NCBI GenBank assembly: GCA_032622095.1
Contig: CP136065.1
Location: forward strand, 151,657,577 to 151,721,576
Length of the DNA stretch: 64,000 nucleotides
Reading direction: 5' to 3'
From: Siphonodentalium dalli
Lineage: Eukaryota; Mollusca; Scaphopoda; Gadilida; Siphonodentaliidae
Shown: positions 1 to 10,205 of the stretch, piece after piece
Layout of the letters: each line of letters begins with the position of its first letter
How positions within the stretch are numbered: position 1 is the first letter of the stretch
Position numbers and translations under genes: made by a program
Notes under the pieces: model-generated
Databases searched by the model: none
Seen by the model: the letters and a program-made list of their open reading frames with translations, nothing else
Told to the model about the DNA's origin: nothing

Positions 1-25
1 ACATTCATCAAGACTTACATTTCAG
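1..25 (+). CDS. Caspase exon a (3' end only)
   Basis: Eight codons (TFIKTYIS) plus one base, then a good donor CAG|GTAAAT at 26. The single leftover base completes a Glu codon with the two bases that open the next exon, giving TYIS-E-SALDHSDMDC. This fits the usual caspase segment that precedes the catalytic His strand. The exon runs off the window start. The phase agreement and position make it likely, but only 25 bases are visible. Confidence 0.7.
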
Positions 26-3000
26 GTAAATTTTTATTCATTTCAACCCATAAAATATGTGCTGATGGCACTATGCAGTTAAATAGCCCTCAAGAAAGTT
101 AGAAGCATAATTTGTCCCAAGGTCACCAAAATGGAAGACAAATTACGTTTCTAACTTTCGTGAAAGCTATTTTAACTGCATAATTGTATGAGATTTTTAC
201 CCTACTTGTTCCTAAACCAACTTATATCTTTTCTGTGGCCTAAATATGAGTTATGTAAAATTATATAAATTTATCTTGCGATTATATGAGCTAAAAAGAT
301 GGGTCAACCATCTCTTATATTCCAACATCAAATTAATACATGGTACCACTTTCTCACCACTGTACTTTGTGGCTAAGATATACAATAGTTAATTTACCTA
401 GGGTTTCAAAAAAAATTTATACCACTCATGTATAAACCTGTCTTTAAATATACTCATTGATGAGAAGTTCCCACAGGAAATATTCAGCAATAAGTTCCCA
501 CTGGAAATGTTCAGTAATAACTACAGGTCATTTATTGAACTTATTATCTGAACATTCCACACCAATTAATAGTACTTTAATTATCTTTGTGTATGTCTGT
601 CGTCTGCTCATTTTACATGGACACCCCTCAAATTAATTGTAGACCATTTCAATATAAACTTTTTATAACTGGGTGGAAGAATCCATTTAATAAAGAAAGG
701 TTTAATATTCAAACTTTCTATTGATCACAGGATTGAAAATCTCTATTTATTTTCAGAATCGGCCCTGGACCATTCAGATATGGACTGCTTTTTACTTGCA
801 TTTCTGTCTCATGGGAAACAGGTGTGCATGGGTAGCTCAGATGGATATGACCATGCAACCATCGAAGATTGTATCTACACAAGCAATGGTCTTGTAATTT
901 TCAGGGATATTCTGGAGTATTTTGATGACAAACATTGTCCAAGTTTGAAAAATAAACCACGATTGTTTTTCATACAGGTACAGTACATGCGAACAGTAAC
1001 ACCTCAATATAAGTCCACCCTGACATATTACACAGTATGTCAAGAAATCTGATGCTGATAGTCGGGATATTATAAATGTTCTCAATCCGATTAAGCACCC
1101 CTAAATTACTATTTCTTTGACTTTGGAAGTAAAAAATAGTTGATTCGAGTCGAGGAACCCACCCTTCAAAGCTCAGAGTTATCAGATATCGAGTTTTGAA
1201 ATGTGTTAATTTTTGGAGATGTGGGCCACTTCCACGTCTCAAATGGACAAATTACGGACAAATTGCGGGTGTAAGATGAATAACTATAAAATCAAGTGGT
1301 TATTATTGTTGATAATAACCACTTGATTTTAGAGTTATCCATCTTACACCTGCAATTTGTCCGTAATTTGTCCGTTTGAGACGTGGAAGTGGCCCACATT
1401 CAAAACTCAATATCTGATCACTCTGAGCTTTGAAGGGTGGTTCCTCGACTCGAATCAAATATTTTTTACCCCTGAAGCCAAAGACAAAGTTGGACCGGTC
1501 CAATGGTGGCCCGGTCTGTTCCAAGGTGGTCCAGTTGTATCCCTAATGTTCACGTATACTGGACATTTTGTTCCAATGTCAGAATTCATGGTTAACGATA
1601 GGTGGACCTCTCCTTGGTACCTACTGAGTATGGCACCAAAGCGAGCAAGCAATCTTTAATTGGCACACGTCACATGTCAGACTAGGTCCTATCTTTAAAA
1701 AATTGTCAACTTCAAAATTTTCTCATTAAAATCACCTGCGTGTTTCGTAATGAGAAATATACCTTGCCATACTGCCAGTATATAGTATGGTTGTACTAGT
1801 ATTAGTCTAACAATCATTATTAATTAGTAACATGCTGTTGATTTCGATAACAGTTGTATGTTGTTTTTAGGATATCTTCAAACCAGTGGAAAAAAAGACA
1901 CATACAATTTAGTTACACATTAAAGGTACTCAATCCGATTAGACGCTCATAAATTACTATTTCTTTGGCTTCGGGGGTAAAAAATATTTGATTCGAGTCG
2001 AGGAAGCCACCCTTCAAAGCTCAGAGTGATCAGATATCGAGTTTTGAAATGTGTTAATTTTTGGAGATGTGGGCCACTTCTACGTCTCAAACGGACAAAT
2101 AACGGACAAATTGCGGGTGTAAGATGGGTAAATCTAAAATCAAGTGGTTATTATCAACAATAATAACCACTTGATTTTAGAGTTATCCATCTTACATCCG
2201 CAATTTGTAATTTAGGGGCGCTTAATCGGATTGAGTACCTTTAAAACACAACCCTTATCTATCTATATTACATAAGAACCAAGTATTTTGCTATTTCAAC
2301 TGCATTTGAAGATATTTTTTCAACAACATTGTGCCTGTGTGAAATTAGGGATACAACTATTCCAGCTATAGTCTGTTTATATTACATATAGACAGGGAAC
2401 TACTTGTATTGCAGTGTGACAATTATATATAACAGGACAGTTTGCACTACAGACATGATTAAAGAACCTAATTTCAATGCGCGTACATTTGCTCCTAACA
2501 GCACAGGACTGGACTGGACTGCCAAATTACTTTCCAGGATTGTTTCCCATTTAACCCGTTGAACCCGTAACACCGATATTTAGGTGCAAACGAACCGTGA
2601 CTATATCCCGTAACACCGATATTTCGGTGCAGCGACGACATGATTCGGTAGCAAATTTATATATAGTATAACGAGCGTCATACCCACTGATTTATATTTA
2701 AATTGCCCCCACATATGTCAGCGGCGCCCATGGTTCGTATGGAATGGTTGGCCGCTAGTATCGGGTAGAAATATATGCGCATAGCATATAATCTATAAAA
2801 ACATACGATATTTTAAGTGAACTGTGCCGCTATATTTAGGGCATATAATTTCGTGTTCCCCGTGTATGTACAGCAGACATAATTTAGACACACAATTTCA
2901 GTTTAAATTACCCTCGCGTATATTAGTCAGTGTTCTGCTACATATGGGGAAGGGTCTATCGCCTATCAAGTTGATTTATTCGCGCATGCGCAGACCAACA

Positions 3001-6000
3001 CAATGACAAATAAATGGTTTATAACGTACTTGCGGTATACACGACATACCAACTAATATATATATATATAAATGGGCCTATTGAAGTTAGCGCTGGCAAA
3101 GGTGTGTATATGGATTGGCTGCCCGCTAGAAACGGGTAGGAAAATATGCACATGCGCGCAGGCTATAATTCATTTTGAAAAATGCGTTTAAGTGAATTGT
3201 GGCGCTATATATGACATATAGTTGCATGTTTCACATGTTCAGTAGACACAATCTATACAGCTTACTTGAACAATGGGGCCACAATATGTTACGGTAAATT
3301 ACGTTGTTTCTGCATGGTCTCTGTAATATCAGTCTCTGTTATGCCACATGCGGCAAAAAGTCTATCGCATATCAAGTTGACTTACTCGCACATGGTCAGG
3401 TATATCTTAAATTTCACATTAGGATATTGGTTGCATCGAAACGCAATTCGCTGATGTATAATTACAACGTTAAAAGCTAGAATTCTTTTATCCTGCAAAT
3501 TTCGGGTAGTTGCCTAGTAACCGTTTCTAAGGAGAGATCGGGTGGCAAAGTATCCCGGTCTTACAATGATCAGTGGTCCATGCATGCATAGCATGCCTGT
3601 ACAGTTTCAGATATGTGTCCCCTTTGAACATAACCAACACCACGCGACTATAGACACTGTCTAAATTAAGGCAAAACATACCACTGAATAGTTAGTGCAA
3701 TGTCATTCGATCATTAGTGGTATTTGCTTAGCAACCGTTGCTACCCATAAATGGGATATTTGGTTCACTATTCTGGTCGGGTATATCTCAAATTTCACGT
3801 TAGGGTAATACCTGTATCAAAAAACGCAATCACTGGGGTTGAATAACGATGCTATAAGCTATATTTACATTTTCCAGTCAATTCCGGGTAGTTGCCTAGC
3901 AACCGTTACCAAGGAATTGCCGCGAGGCAAAGTCTCGCGATCTTATTATGATCGCTGATCCATGGGGGACTAACCTGTAAAGTTTCAGACCTGTGTCACA
4001 ATTTGAACATAATCAACACATATGCGACTAGACACTGTCTAATTTAAGCGGAAATACCACTGGGAGCCCCGGGTCAGGGTGTCGATCACTGTGGAGTGTC
4101 AGGGTTCAAAGGGTTAATTCAACTAGTTGAGTCACTCAGAATCATAAATTCTGCAGAATTTCTTGAATGGCCGAGGGCTTGTGATATTCAGTTCATTCTT
4201 CATTTGGTTACCTTTCGAAGAACGCAAATTCCATCCCGAATTGATATTGGTTCACTATTATTCAGTGATTTTAACGGAAGTAAGCGACAGTGAAGATATC
4301 ATTTTTGAACAAAAAATGATATCCTTACTATCAGTCTAGACACTAAATACGATATTTATGTTGCGGCAATTTCCCACTATTTAATGTGGAAGCATATAAT
4401 ATAGTGCTGGGCGTTATGACGATATAACGGGTATAGCCGGTTTTAATTTTGATATCATCAATAATATCGTCTGAAATAAAAGTATTGTAATACTGTCCCA
4501 AGTTCTAATATTCTCCATGTAGGTTGAAACCAATCATATGGTACCAACTAACAGGGACGTTAGAGTAAGTATAATAGTCGCAAACTTCCCGGAAACACGC
4601 AGTCGAAAAAGTTTTAACATCGGAGCACGTGTTTGTCAAGTTGGATATGCTTTTTCAGAAACATCAAAGCGCTGGCATCCTTTCAAGTTGATGCAGCTTG
4701 CTCTGTCAACCATAACCGGTTGCTTGCAGACAGATTACCATGTCAGATTTAATATTGACCCCACTAGCTGATTGTGCAATGTGTGCAAATTGCGAGTAAA
4801 ATGATTTGTGGACATGTGCCGTACGGGTCATGGTATTGCTAGTGCTTCAACAAAGGTCAATTTCACAAACTAATTTCACATGTCTATATCGTTTTTCCTC
4901 GGCTAAATAAATGCCGACGCAAATTCATTTCACATCGGCGCTGCCCATTGCCGACTCTAGTTCCCAGGGCTGCTCTATATGTACATTGAAGTCTCACGAT
5001 GCTACCAACTACCAATTCCTACTAATAAATAGTCTCACAAACAACCAATTCCTCACTAATAAATAACACGGCTATTTGAATCTGAATGCGGTGCTTAATG
5101 TGTAGTGTTAAGCTCTATGGTCAAATGGATATAACTTAAAAAAAATTATGCGATATGAAAACGCACGTGGGCCTTGTTATATAATTATATCCCTTTGTTT
5201 CAACCCATATGCAGATGCTTAACTCTCAGTCACTAGTTTGTGTTACATGTCAGTAATAGGTGTGTGCTATATACATGTAGGTAGGTGAGAACTACGCATT
5301 CCCATATTAAAGGATCAAATAAGCCGACAGGTGTTTATAAACATGCAGCTCATCTGCCTGACATCTCATGGCAACAATAACACATGCATGAGCATTCGTG
5401 ATTGTTTGAACAGTATTTATTATCAGTTATCACTGTTCACTAATTTTGACAATGTGTCATCGAAATGGTACTTTGAACACTACTTACAGTTTATATTATG
5501 CCTGACCAAATCAGAAAGGAGTTGAAAGTTGTTGGGTTCGCCGTCGATCGGCAAACTGTCAATTGTTGCAGACGAGTGGTCTTTATGCTGTGATGTTACT
5601 GATGTACAATCAATGTCCAATACACATTTACTCAACCTCGCATGGCCCACACATCGTAAATAAAATGTATCGATGTATTGTGCAAAGTTTATTCATGAAA
5701 TATTGCATATATTATACATTGTACTTACCAATTGTCATATATACCAAAATAATATCGCGATAATATTGTTTATCGCGATGTTGTCAACATAATATCGCGA
5801 TATTTTTTTGGGCCAATATCGCCCAACCCTAATGTAATACATTTAAATACTAGTATGGGCCCCAAATAATCACATTGTCATTTTCAATTATTTGCAGGCT
5901 TGCAGAGGAAAGAAAGTAGATGAAGGTACTGTAGTGTACACTAAAGAGGCCTACGATGAAGTAGATGGACCTGATGTTGAATATGAGTATACACTGAGAC

Positions 6001-7540
6001 CTTTACCGTGCCTGAGGGATTACCTAGTTTGCTATTCTACGCCGCCAGGTAAGCATCATATGGATATCCTTTACACCGTGGTGGTTCATGGGCATACCAA
6101 AGATCGTTCAAATCTAATATATGATGACTGAGATATAATAATAATAATGGTACTTATATAGCACCAATCCCTGCGAGGGTCCTAAGCGCTTCACATTATT
6201 ACCCCAGCTGTTGAGTAATGCTGAGTCTTCTGCATGCAGCCTTGAATTTTTATAGGCGCTTCACAAGAGCGGCTTACACATACCCAACAACCAGGTCCCT
6301 ATTTCCCGTCTCAGTACGACGAAGCGAGCACAGTACAAGTGACCTTGACCAAGGGTCACAACCTGGTGTGAGATTTGAAACAGAATGTGGCTATATATAG
6401 CACACTCGTCGCTTAATCTGACCAAGCCACTGTTGTGGAGACGATAGTCCACTGGCGGGGAGCGAACTCATGCCGGTCCGTTGACCATTACAAGTCCGAC
6501 ACTCTAACCACTGGGCTACCACTTCCACTTGGAGTTCCAAATTTGTATGGATGAATTGACAGACAGAAAATGTGTTCATTTTTCGCGATCCACTCCCTGA
6601 TGTAAATCTTTTTATTTAAGAAATAACACTTGTTTAAATTAAATTTATGCAGTTTTAACTGTAAAGTTTGAAGAGAATACCCACTTTTTACATGTTATAA
6701 CTCATCAACTATACAAAAACAAGAGTTATTTCTTATAATATTTAATTCCAATACTGGTCAAATATGTCTAGATCTTACCAATATATTTTGATAATATTGA
6801 TACATGCCTCACTATCAACAATTTTGTATCGGGGAACAAACACCTGTCCTTCTGCGGCCACCAGTGCTTTCTGGAAAAATGACTGACACTGCTTAAGGTT
6901 ATCAGGAAATAATGTTAATGGCTAGTTAAGTGACATCCAGTTGTTTTAAAGTATTTCGTGAGTTGACAGCTTATGATTAAATTATGTCAAAATATGAATT
7001 ATAGCTTAAAGTGACATATTACAACTAAAACAGTCAATAAATCACCTTTGCATAGGCCGTTTGTTGAACTTATTATCTATACATTTCCCACAAATGAATA
7101 TGAATCCTTCTGCACTTATATGTTTTGCTGTATGTCATCTGCTTATGAACATGTTTTGCTAGAATCCAACTGGACAAGTTGGATGAATTATAAGCCCTGC
7201 TCATACATTCTGACATAGAAAATATCAAACAGATATATTTTATTATAGTATTTTCATGTAATTTTCAGGGTATAGTGGATTCAGATCTCCAGACACTGGA
7301 TCGGTGTTCATTCAGACACTATGCGAAGTCATTTCTGAATTAGATTCAGATGCTCAACTCGAAAAACTAGAGATACATCAGCTGATAACACGAGTGATTG
7401 GCAGTGTTGCAACAACATTCACTTCTATCATGGAAAAGGCTGAGTTCGACAAGAAGAAACAGATACCTTGTTTGGTATCAATGCTGACTAAACGGTTCTT
7501 TTTCATGAAAAAAGATGGTCAGAGGGAGACCCCTGTGTGA
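1..7540 (+). CDS. Effector-type caspase gene, 3' part (join 1..25, 757..977, 5898..6048, 7269..7540)
   Basis: A cysteine protease of family C14 (caspase) that cleaves after Asp in apoptosis or related signalling, acting in the cytosol. The joined exons give about 222 residues: the end of the large (p20) subunit, a linker and the complete small (p10) subunit. Visible hallmarks are the catalytic His in LSHG (codon 810-812), the catalytic Cys in QACRG (codon 5901-5903, split by an intron between Q and A), the strand DYLVCYSTPPG, a pocket Arg in GFR, GSVFIQ, and the C-terminal KQIPCLVSMLTKRFFF. The last of these closely resembles caspase-3/7. All three introns are GT-AG with phases 1, 0 and 1. 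The N-terminal exons, including any prodomain (DED or CARD), lie before base 1, so the caspase subclass cannot be fixed. The gene is convergent with a catalytically dead paralogue on the minus strand. Confidence 0.93.
74..182. repeat. Short foldback in caspase intron
   Basis: Left arm 74-117 and right arm 138-182 are nearly complementary (ATGCAGTTAAATAGC against GCTATTTTAACTGCAT). It is a MITE-like hairpin without a clear target duplication. Confidence 0.6.
430..720. repeat. TTAA element family C, degenerate copy
   Basis: It shares 'tttattgaacttattatctgaacattt' type sequence and the 'gaatccattta' end with copies at 7055-7180, 38250-38511 and 39248-39426. It lies inside the first visible caspase intron. 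Confidence 0.55.
757..977 (+). CDS. Caspase exon b: catalytic His and end of p20
   Basis: The acceptor is TTTTCAG and the donor CAG|GTACAG. After two bases that finish a split codon come 73 codons ending in KNKPRLFFIQ. DCFLLAFLSHG contains the catalytic His as the 18th whole codon. Compared with caspase-3 or -7 there are about 13 additional residues between SHG and the YxxxG segment (CMGSSDGYDHATIEDC), so the loop after the catalytic His is longer than usual. HCPSLKNKPRLFFIQ is the canonical strand that leads into the active-site Cys. Confidence 0.95.
1077..1490. mobile_element. TTAA-hairpin family A, inverted-arm copy
   Basis: Left arm 1077-1310 and right arm 1315-1490 are inverted copies meeting at CAAGTGGTTATTATTG. 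Each carries TCGAGTCGAGGAACCCACC and the 'gtgggccacttccacgtctc' block of family A. The right outer end is truncated into unrelated sequence. It sits in the second caspase intron. Confidence 0.8.
1920..2244. mobile_element. TTAA-hairpin family A, complete copy
   Basis: It begins TTAA|AGGTACTCAATCCGATTA and ends TAATCGGATTGAGTACCT|TTAA. A foldback core has arms meeting at 2140-2160. TTAA on both sides is the target duplication of the piggyBac superfamily, so it is a non-autonomous MITE of that type. No coding capacity. Confidence 0.85.
2551..4117. mobile_element. TTAA element family D, about 1.57 kb
   Basis: The ends are TTAA|CCCGTTGAACCC and GGGTTCAAAGGG|TTAA. An inverted relative lies at 44306-45828 (shared blocks: 'ccgggtcagggtgtcgatc', 'ttgcctagcaaccgtt'). 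It contains a GCGCATGCGCAGAC (NRF1-like) motif near 2983 and no protein-coding ORF of note. It lies in the second caspase intron. Confidence 0.75.
4394..5839. mobile_element. hAT-like non-autonomous element, 1.43 kb, with 8-bp TSD
   Basis: Ends TAGTGCTGGGCG and CGCCCAACCCTA form terminal inverted repeats (4402 and 5831). Flanks ATATAATA (4394-4401) and ATGTAATA (5832-5839) are an 8-bp target duplication with one mismatch, the size expected for hAT. Subterminal 'atatcgcgata' palindromes are typical of such ends. No transposase was recognised inside. Confidence 0.75.
5898..6048 (+). CDS. Caspase exon c: catalytic Cys and interdomain linker
   Basis: The acceptor is TTTGCAG and the donor CAG|GTAAGC. 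The exon starts exactly with ACRG, so the QACRG pentapeptide is rebuilt by splicing at a phase-0 intron. It has fifty codons plus one base. The linker contains YDEVDGPD: a DEVD|G motif at 5955-5969, the classic executioner-caspase cleavage sequence, placed where p20/p10 separation is expected. The exon ends in DYLVCYSTPP(G), the first p10 strand. Confidence 0.95.
6134..6530 (-). mobile_element. tRNA-derived SINE (minus strand) in the third caspase intron
   Basis: Read on the minus strand it starts near 6530 with a pol III A box TAGCCCAGTGG (6518-6508) and a B-box-like GAGTTCGCTCC (6469-6459). It ends at a TAT/TTA-repeat tail (6150-6134) after 'ttggtgctatataagtacc'. The head is degenerate as a tRNA. 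The 3' end resembles tails shared by molluscan SINEs and LINEs. Confidence 0.8.
6590..6745. repeat. AT-rich foldback fragment
   Basis: Arms 'tttaagaaataacacttgtt' and 'aacaagagttatttcttat' are complementary. It is related to the complete element at 14513-14780 and to a fragment at 13870-13930. Confidence 0.5.
7055..7180. repeat. Family C fragment
   Basis: The 'ttgttgaacttattatct' block and following bases match the family C copy at 430-720. It is intronic. Confidence 0.45.
7269..7540 (+). CDS. Caspase terminal exon d: p10 and stop
   Basis: The acceptor is ATTTTCAG. Two bases complete Gly, followed by 89 codons and TGA at 7538-7540. YSGFRSPDTGSVFIQ corresponds to YYSWRNSKDGSWFIQ of caspase-3: the pocket Arg is kept, but Trp of SWR is Phe and the second Trp (GSW) is Val. 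The KKKQIPCLVSMLTKRFFF strand closes the fold, and an 11-residue tail (MKKDGQRETPV) follows. Confidence 0.95.
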
Positions 7541-7740
7541 GTTTACCTATTGCAGGGTCTGTTTTTGCCCAGAATTTTCTTTTGCCAAATCAAAATAATT
7601 CTTGCCAAATGACAACTTATCAAAATCCGTGGGGTTCATGGAAAATTGATTCTTTCATTTCTTGGATTATATATATCATCAAATTAGCTGAGAATCATCA
7701 AAATTTGAGAGCAAAATAAAAAATAGCTGCCTATCCCTAA
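7541..7740 (+). other. Caspase 3' UTR with AATAAA signal at 7715-7720
   Basis: An AATAAA hexamer lies about 175 bases after the stop codon and is the first good polyadenylation signal. The segment around 7560-7660 (repeated 'tgccaaat', then a 'ggaaaattgattcttt' stretch) resembles 38700-38850, so the 3' UTR contains or derives from a dispersed repeat. Confidence 0.55.
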
Positions 7741-8099
7741 TGGGAGGTTTTTGATAGAACTTCTAATATGATAGGCCATCCCGAGCCATTGCTGCACCTT
7801 TTGTATTCATTGAAATTCTGGAATTGGAAACGGAATAATGCGCAACTGTTCGGAAAACATATAATGCGTTTTCTATAACTTCTCTATTTTAACTTCACAC
7901 CCTGCTTCCTCTTCATTTTTATCATAAATATTATGTAGTACCATAAAAGTTTCAGAGCGATAACAGCTCTGTGGTGCTATTGTCACTTGGCAAAAATGTT
8001 TTATTCCATTTTGACAATCCTGAAGCTAGTGCTTTCACTGATTTCAGCTGAAATTCAACAAATTATAATTTTAAAAGATCGATCATTATAAATTGAGTC

Positions 8100-8361
8100 T
8101 TAACCCTTTCATGACGGTAGCTGCGCTGGTGCAGCATTAAAGATCCTGTGCCAGTGCATTCTCTTATTTATGTGAGTCTCCCATTGGGAGCCTCTCGTAT
8201 ATAAGAGAATGCACTGACTTTAATACAAGAACAAGGTAAATTTTGTTAGGCCAATGTATTCTCTTATATATGCAAGGCTCCCTATGGGAGCATATATAAA
8301 AGAATGCAATGGCACAGGGTTTTCGCAAAATTTCTGGAAACTCCAGTCATGGAAGGGTTAA
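8100..8361. mobile_element. TTAA element family B, complete copy
   Basis: The ends are TTAA|CCCTTTCATGAC and GTCATGGAAGGG|TTAA. CCCTTT-type ends with TTAA duplication indicate a piggyBac-type MITE. Inside are two small hairpins built from 'cattctcttatatatgc' and its complement. Other copies are at 8984-9835, 11845-12098 and 38927-39190. Confidence 0.85.
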
Positions 8362-8409
8362 ATTCACAGGACAAATGTGCCATGACTATATTCTATGTTG
8401 ATACCTCTA

Positions 8410-8953
8410 TTATGAGCCAGGGTTCACGCGGGCCGGAAAATTCTGTTGGTAAATTATTTGGCCGTTTCTGAATTTTTATGTGCAAGGACGGGAAATCTGC
8501 AAAAACTTAAACAGGTCTAGCCGGCATCGTATATCAACATAAACGAGCACGGAATTGCTTACATTGTCTTATTTTGAAAATACAAAGCAGTAAAGTATTG
8601 TCACTTGATGAAATAAGTACACTGCTCTAACAGCTAATCATCGAGCCATTACAAGCGAAAGCTTAATACAGGCTGAAGATCAAAGGTAAATCATTGTTTT
8701 GATAAGTAAGCATCACATGTGACTTCTGATAAATTTTTATTCATACACAGGTGAGCAACTGCTGATTGTTAACGATTTACGAGTTTCATGGAGATTGGAT
8801 GATAATTTGAGAGGTGACCGCTGATTATAGCCTTAAAATTTTTGGCCAAAAAGTTAAAAATTAAATTTTTTTTGGCCATTTTCAAAAATCATTGGCCATT
8901 CAGCTGGGCCATTGGCCAATTTGGCCACTGACAGCATGAACACTGTTATGAGC
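8410..8953. mobile_element. hAT-like MITE, 528 bp, perfect 8-bp TSD
   Basis: The ends are CAGGGTTCACGC (8418) and GCATGAACACTG (8945). The flanks are TTATGAGC on both sides (8410-8417 and 8946-8953). Terminal repeats and an exact 8-bp duplication fit the hAT superfamily. The right half is filled with 'ttggcca' repeats; a similar 'ttggcaaat' block lies at 59900-59970. Confidence 0.85.
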
Positions 8954-8983
8954 CAACTTTTGGTTGACATCTCGGAGAATGTC

Positions 8984-9835
8984 TTAACCCTTTCCTGATG
9001 GGAGCTGCGCTGGTGCAGCATTAAAGATCCTGTGCCAGTACATTATCTCATATATATTTTGAAGACCTCTGTTTGTCTGTCTGTCTGTATGTATGTTTGT
9101 TTGTCTGTCATTTATACAAATCTACGATTCTCGACCGATCGGGACGAAACTTGGTACGTGTGTGTAGTTTGACCAGGCGGTGGAGATTGTCATATTGGCG
9201 AACCCGTGCGGCGCATGCGCAGACGAGATCTCGGAAACGGGTGGAGCTATCGAATTGAAATTTGCTATGTGAATGTATCTTGCCCCGGATACAAATTTTA
9301 TCGGGTCGCCGAGCCCATGCGACGCCAGCTTCGCGCATGCGCAGACGAGATCTCGGAAACGGGTGGAGCTATCGACTTGAAATTTGGTATGTGAATGTAT
9401 CTTGCCCCGGATACGAATGTTATCGGGTCGCCGAGCCCGTGCGACGCCAGCTTCACGCATGCGCAGACGAGATCTCAGAAACAGGTGGAGCTATCGACTT
9501 GAAATTTGGTATGTGAATGTATCTTGCCCCGGATACGAATTTTATCGGGTCGTCGAGCCCGTGCGACGCCAGCTTCGCGCAGACCAGATTTTGGAAACGG
9601 GTAGAGCTATCGACTTGAAATTTCGGGCTGGGTGGAGCTATCGGCTAGTCTTATATATGCGAGTCTCCCATAGGGAGCCTGACATATATAAGAGCATGTA
9701 GTGGCTTACAAGGTCAAGGTAAATATTGTTAGGCCAATGTATTCTCTTATATATGGAGGCTTTCTATAGGAGACTATGTGAGGCTCACATATATAAGAGA
9801 ATGTATTGACACAGGGTTTTCACAAATTTCATTGG
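8984..9835. mobile_element. Family B element enlarged by a minisatellite
   Basis: It starts TTAA|CCCTTTCCTGATG at 8984 and continues like the copy at 8100 until about 9055. It then holds the array of 9070-9650 and resumes with family B hairpins from 9645 to about 9835. The right TTAA end is degraded. Confidence 0.7.
9120..9650. repeat. 122-bp GC-rich tandem repeat, about 4 copies
   Basis: The block TTGCCCCGGATAC recurs at 9280, 9402 and 9524, a period of 122. Each unit carries GCATGCGCAGACGAGATCT and 'gggtggagctatcgactt'. The overlapping open frames here on both strands are shadows of the array, not genes. It is preceded by a GTCT/GTTTGTCT microsatellite at 9070-9110. Confidence 0.9.
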
Positions 9836-9898
9836 GTTTTTAATTTTGTGGTTTTCAAGAACCACGAAAACCAGGAAAATTGGATCACCATCAATGAT

Positions 9899-10205
9899 CA
9901 AGCCTGGATATAATGACAATTGCAGAATGAGGTCCCCAGAGGGTGACTTTAGTGACGCTATCCTTCACAGAAGAGGATAAATTGCATAACCGAGGTGACT
10001 CATGGGTGAACATCACCAACTTCAACTAGGGAACTTCAATCTGATCCAAGGTCTCCCATAGCGGTTGAGGAGGCCTAAGCTGAATGAGGTCCCAAGAGGG
10101 TGAATTTAGTGATGCTAGCCTGCTGTGTGCGATATCGTCACTAAATTCACCCTCTGGGGACCACATTCTGCAAATGTCACATACTGTACACTCTATCCAG
10201 GCTTG
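9899..10205. mobile_element. Foldback family P copy
   Basis: The ends CAAGCCTGGATA and TATCCAGGCTTG are inverted repeats. Inside are inverted blocks AATGAGGTCCCCAGAGGGTG and its complement. Shorter, almost pure palindromic copies lie at 33753, 35915 and 54912. Confidence 0.8.

Noticed and set aside
6455-6530. A functional tRNA gene on the minus strand
   Set aside because: A and B boxes are present but the cloverleaf is degenerate and a SINE body with a repeat tail follows.
9120-9650. Regularly spaced repeats as a CRISPR array
   Set aside because: Whole units of 122 bp are repeated without variable spacers, in a clearly eukaryotic context. The other arrays are likewise ordinary satellites.
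9073-9701. Overlapping open frames of 61-112 codons on both strands
   Set aside because: Products of the 122-bp tandem array, which keeps frames open in several phases; no family resemblance.
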